Assembly (NCBI RefSeq): GCF_003390935.1
Contig: NZ_QNQZ01000002.1
Span: 558,001-622,000, forward strand
Source of the DNA: Lewinella sp. IMCC34191
Lineage (GTDB): Bacteria > Bacteroidota > Bacteroidia > Chitinophagales > Saprospiraceae
Length of the DNA stretch: 64,000 bases
Direction of reading: 5' to 3'
The first letter of the stretch is position 1. Each line of letters starts with the position of its first letter. This document shows, piece after piece, positions 61,414 to 64,000 of the stretch. The notes under the pieces were generated by a model that had not been told where the DNA came from, did no database searches, and was given only the letters and a program-made list of their open reading frames with translations. The translations under genes were made by a program, and so were the position numbers.

Positions 61414-62292
61414 TCACTCCTCCACCAGCTCATCATCCACCCACTCCCCCTGAGCAACCACCTCCCCGTCGGCACCGTAGAAGATGCCTTCCCCGTTGCG
61501 CAGATCATCGTCCCACTCCCCGACGAAGACCTCACCGCCCGGGAAGTGGTAGGTGCCCTCGCCACTGCGTTCGTCTTCTTCGAATTCGCCTTCGTAGTAG
61601 GCACCGTCCGGCCAGTGAAATTCACCGAAGCCATGCTTCTGATTGTTCTTCCATTCGCCCTGGTAGCGGCTGCCGCTGCTGAGCAGAGCCACGCCCCGGC
61701 CGGTGGCCTTGCCGTCGCGGACGTCACCGACGTAGTACACGGCATTGCCCTCCCGGCTTTCGAAGGTCAGGTAGTTGCCGCCGCTGCTGCGACGCAGCTG
61801 ACCCTGCAGGTTACGGATCTGCAGCTCGGCCTTTTGCAGGGCGAAGGTGAGCGAGTCGTACTGCTCCGGTCGCGATTCCTCGATGGGCATGGAACGGACG
61901 CTGGTAGGCACCGGATCGCGGTCAATGGGCCGGGACACCGTAAGCACGCCGCGCGAAGCCCGGATCTGCAGGGAGTCCATCGCGGCCTGTACGCGCAGCA
62001 ATTGCCGGGCGTGATTGACCCGTGCGGGCAGATTGCCTAGCTGAGCGCGCAGACTATCGTTCCCCTCCAATTCTTCGTAGGCTTGAAGGGCCGACCGGTA
62101 GTCGCCGAGGTGAAACAGGGAATCCGCCGATAGCAAACGGGCCTGCGCCGCCAGGCGCGCGGACTGGCGTTCGACCAGTGCCATCGCCTCTTCCCGTTCC
62201 GGATCGCTTTGGGTGCTTTGGTAAAGTACATAGGCCAGCACCGCACCGGTGAGGAGCAGCAGCAGACCTAGGAGACGTTTCGAGGTGAGCAT
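61414..62292 (-). CDS. Membrane-anchored MORN-repeat protein
   Basis: A 292-residue protein: an N-terminal membrane span (6-26), a helical region with coiled-coil look (about 35-165, EREEAMALVERQSARLAAQA, LTFALQKAELQIRNLQGQL), then four or five MORN-type repeats from about 185 (YYVGDVRDGKATGRGVALLS, YQGEWKNNQKHGFGEFHWPD, YYEGEFEEDERSGEGTYHFP, FVGEWDDDLRNGEGIFYGAD, and a final AQGEWVDDELVEE). MORN repeats mediate protein or lipid contact. It lies 33 bases after the DUF2490 gene on the same strand, suggesting a shared operon. Partner unknown. Confidence 0.85.
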   Translation of the reverse strand: MLTSKRLLGLLLLLTGAVLAYVLYQSTQSDPEREEAMALVERQSARLAAQARLLSADSLFHLGDYRSALQAYEELEGNDSLRAQLGNLPARVNHARQLLRVQAAMDSLQIRASRGVLTVSRPIDRDPVPTSVRSMPIEESRPEQYDSLTFALQKAELQIRNLQGQLRRSSGGNYLTFESREGNAVYYVGDVRDGKATGRGVALLSSGSRYQGEWKNNQKHGFGEFHWPDGAYYEGEFEEDERSGEGTYHFPGGEVFVGEWDDDLRNGEGIFYGADGEVVAQGEWVDDELVEE

Positions 62293-62325
62293 GGGCGTTG
62301 GTTATCACCGGAGGCGGCGGTCAGC

Positions 62326-63144
62326 CTACTCCGTGAGGTGGATCATGGGCAATTTATTCTTCACCTTCCGGAAGTCGGGCGAGAAGTACATGTGCAGGCG
62401 CCACGTCCACTTTTGCTTGTAGTAGGCACCGTCGGTCAGGTCCTGCCCCATGGAGTACATGAGGCCGGTCGCGAAGGTGAGCCGGGGATTGACGATGTAG
62501 CCGAAGGAGGTATGCAGGCGCAGGTCCTCCAGCGGACTGTCCACCACGGCCTTTCCGCTCTGCATGATCAATTCGGCTTCGGGGCCGACGTAAAAGGCCC
62601 CAGGAGAAAGTTTTTCCTTGTTCAGCGGAATCTTCATGGAGATCATGTAGCGCCAGCGGTTGCGGTAGATGAACTCGTCGCCGAGGGCGTAGCCCTTCGT
62701 CCAGCGGTGCTCGATCCGGATGCGGTGGTACAGCATCAGGCGCGCCAGATGCTGGGCGAAGAGGTATTCGTGCCAGATCCGGTACTCGGGCACGGTACGG
62801 CGCTCGCCTTCCGCCACCCCGTCCTGGTTGAAGTTGATGCGCAGCACGCCGCCCAGACTCGCCCGGAAGTACTTCGAATAGAGGTAGCTGATGGCGTGGC
62901 GGTTATAGATCTGCCCCACCTGCCCCACCAGCGGCGTCGAGGCCGACTCCTGAAAGCGGAAGTGGGTCTGCGCCACCCAGAAGAAACGGTCCGAAAGCCG
63001 GATGTTTCCGTAGGTATTGATCCAGAAAGCCGTAATCGGCTCCTTGAAGGTGGACACCTTCGGCGCCTCGGTCTTCTGGGCCCGGAGCGCCAGGCTGCCG
63101 ATGACCAACAGCAGGAGGGCAAGGGTACGTGGGAGTACGGACAT
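62326..63144 (-). CDS. DUF2490 outer-membrane protein
   Basis: The ATG at 63144 gives 272 residues with signal peptide (residues 1-22, GSLALRAQ). The mature part is a probable outer-membrane barrel of DUF2490: FWINTYGNIRLSDRFFWVAQ, then YNRHAISYLYSKYFRASLGG, PEYRIWHEYLFAQHLARLML and FATGLMYSMGQDLTDG. Family members are outer-membrane proteins of unassigned role. It sits between the MORN gene and the partial gene at 63155, ten bases away, all on one strand. Confidence 0.82.
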   Translation of the reverse strand: MSVLPRTLALLLLVIGSLALRAQKTEAPKVSTFKEPITAFWINTYGNIRLSDRFFWVAQTHFRFQESASTPLVGQVGQIYNRHAISYLYSKYFRASLGGVLRINFNQDGVAEGERRTVPEYRIWHEYLFAQHLARLMLYHRIRIEHRWTKGYALGDEFIYRNRWRYMISMKIPLNKEKLSPGAFYVGPEAELIMQSGKAVVDSPLEDLRLHTSFGYIVNPRLTFATGLMYSMGQDLTDGAYYKQKWTWRLHMYFSPDFRKVKNKLPMIHLTE

Positions 63145-63154
63145 GGCCGGTGGT

Positions 63155-64000
63155 TTATTGGGGTTCGGGGGCGGTGAGCAGTTCCAGGATGCGGTCGGGA
63201 GCATCTACCCGGCGCAGGCGACTTTCCAGTTCGTCGGTCTCCTCCGCCCGCAGTTCGAGCATGCGTACGTGCAGGGATTCCAGTTTGGCACCCAGCGTAG
63301 CGGCATTATCACAAGAGAGGCCGGTACGTACCTGCTCTAAGTAGTAGGGCACGAGCCGTTCGTCGTATGCGCGGTAAAGTCGTTTTTTGACTACCTCTTC
63401 CATGACCGTTGCCGTAAAGTTGTTCCACACCTCATCGGTATAGGCCGCCCGCACCTCCTCTCGTTCCCCCGGCAAGCGGATCAGTTGCAGGGCCAGGGCA
63501 TCCAGGTCCTGCACGCAGCGGATCAACTGCTGCGCAGCCGCTTCTTGTTCCAGTAGGTCTTCGGTGGCGGCGTAGCGCAGGTATTCGGCCTTTGCCAAAC
63601 GTTGAACGGCTTCCAGACCGAGTTCCCTCGGTAAGGTGCCGACACGGCTTTCCAGTAAGCTGTCGAGCAGATAGTATTCGCGGGTCAGCTGGTCTTCCAA
63701 AGCCACGATGGCTTGCTGCCGCTCGCGGGTATTGCTCTTCTGGCCGAGTACGCTGCGGATCGAATCGATGCTCCGGCGGGCGTACGCGGCCAGGTCCGCC
63801 ACGGCCGCCAGCCCCTCCCCGCTAATGTTAAATCTTTGGGGACCCGGGCCGGTGAAATCCCGGTTCTCCCGGCTGTCGTCTCCCGCATACCGGACACTTA
63901 TTTGTCCGTCAGACCCGCCCGTGGGCCAGAGGTATGCCAGGTAACCCCGACGGGGCACGTACGGAAGGATTTCCCGCTCGTAGCTTCGGCGCAGCTGACG
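63155..64000 (-). CDS. Helical protein of unknown function (5' end beyond window)
   Basis: The frame remains open to the window edge, so the N terminus is missing; 281 codons are visible. The visible part is almost entirely alpha-helical and rich in Glu, Arg, Leu and Ala (DLAAYARRSIDSIRSVLGQK, QQAIVALEDQLTREYYLLDS, RLAKAEYLRYAATEDLLEQE, RLYRAYDERLVPYYLEQV), consistent with a helical bundle or coiled coil. It starts near LAYLWPTGGSDGQ, possibly after a signal. It ends ten bases before the DUF2490 gene and shares its transcript. No family recognised. Confidence 0.8.
   Translation of the reverse strand, partial: RQLRRSYEREILPYVPRRGYLAYLWPTGGSDGQISVRYAGDDSRENRDFTGPGPQRFNISGEGLAAVADLAAYARRSIDSIRSVLGQKSNTRERQQAIVALEDQLTREYYLLDSLLESRVGTLPRELGLEAVQRLAKAEYLRYAATEDLLEQEAAAQQLIRCVQDLDALALQLIRLPGEREEVRAAYTDEVWNNFTATVMEEVVKKRLYRAYDERLVPYYLEQVRTGLSCDNAATLGAKLESLHVRMLELRAEETDELESRLRRVDAPDRILELLTAPEPQ

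Overview
The window looks like chromosomal DNA of a marine-type Bacteroidota, most likely of the Saprospiria/Lewinella kind. Supporting signs are several proteins with type IX secretion C-terminal domains, a CHU_C-type tail, a TonB-dependent receptor with a carboxypeptidase-like N-terminal domain, DUF4252, DUF5916, DUF2141 and DUF2490 families, a Nudix-type arabinose regulator, promoters of the TTG / TAnnTTTG type instead of the E. coli type, and high GC with long pure intergenic repeats. No phage, plasmid, transposase or CRISPR array is visible. Species assignment is inference.

Layout. 1-3139: end of an ABC exporter (ATPase fragment plus permease) and a class III aminotransferase. 3227-5254: an ECF sigma operon (sigma, membrane anti-sigma-like protein, two DUF4252 proteins). 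5595-9478: a radical SAM/SPASM enzyme and a large DUF5916 outer-membrane protein. 9569-12413: a second ECF sigma operon (sigma, HEAT-repeat membrane protein, two DUF4097 surface proteins). 12510-13159: six ~100-bp tandem units, each with two hairpins. 13214-17191: small membrane proteins, an AI-2E transporter, a YjbQ-type enzyme, PnuC with a PfkB kinase, and tRNA-Asn. 17477-19889: two mevalonate-pathway genes (HMG-CoA reductase and type 2 IPP isomerase) behind a terminator-like leader hairpin. 20123-31707: SPOR and rhodanese proteins, a T9SS protein, a remarkable double D-Ala-D-Ala ligase fused to a membrane segment and three PASTA domains, DUF2141, an HtrA protease, a dense tandem-repeat region and a gliding-type secreted protein. 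32365-34998: ClpB. 35360-40445: a decayed exchanger, two unknown genes, a serine hydrolase and a beta-barrel protein. 40656-50491: a pectin/arabinan cluster (LacI-type regulator, PL10 pectate lyase, lipoprotein metalloprotease, GH3, GH127, AraR-like Nudix regulator). 50592-57024: an unknown lipoprotein and a 1538-residue T9SS repeat protein. 57196-61188: a beta-propeller phytase with its TonB receptor. 61414-64000: an operon with MORN, DUF2490 and an unknown protein.

The strongest unexplained signals are these: (i) the Ddl-Ddl-TM-PASTA fusion; (ii) an 841-bp gap before the pectate lyase holding a multi-stem, possibly switching RNA fold that ends in a strong intrinsic terminator; (iii) an 18-bp word repeated exactly three times and nearly exactly six more times, in coding and non-coding DNA alike; (iv) a set of intergenic hairpin repeats shared between distant loci, one of which has copied the 3' end of a coding gene. 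All pairings and repeats were found by eye; no database or folding program was run.
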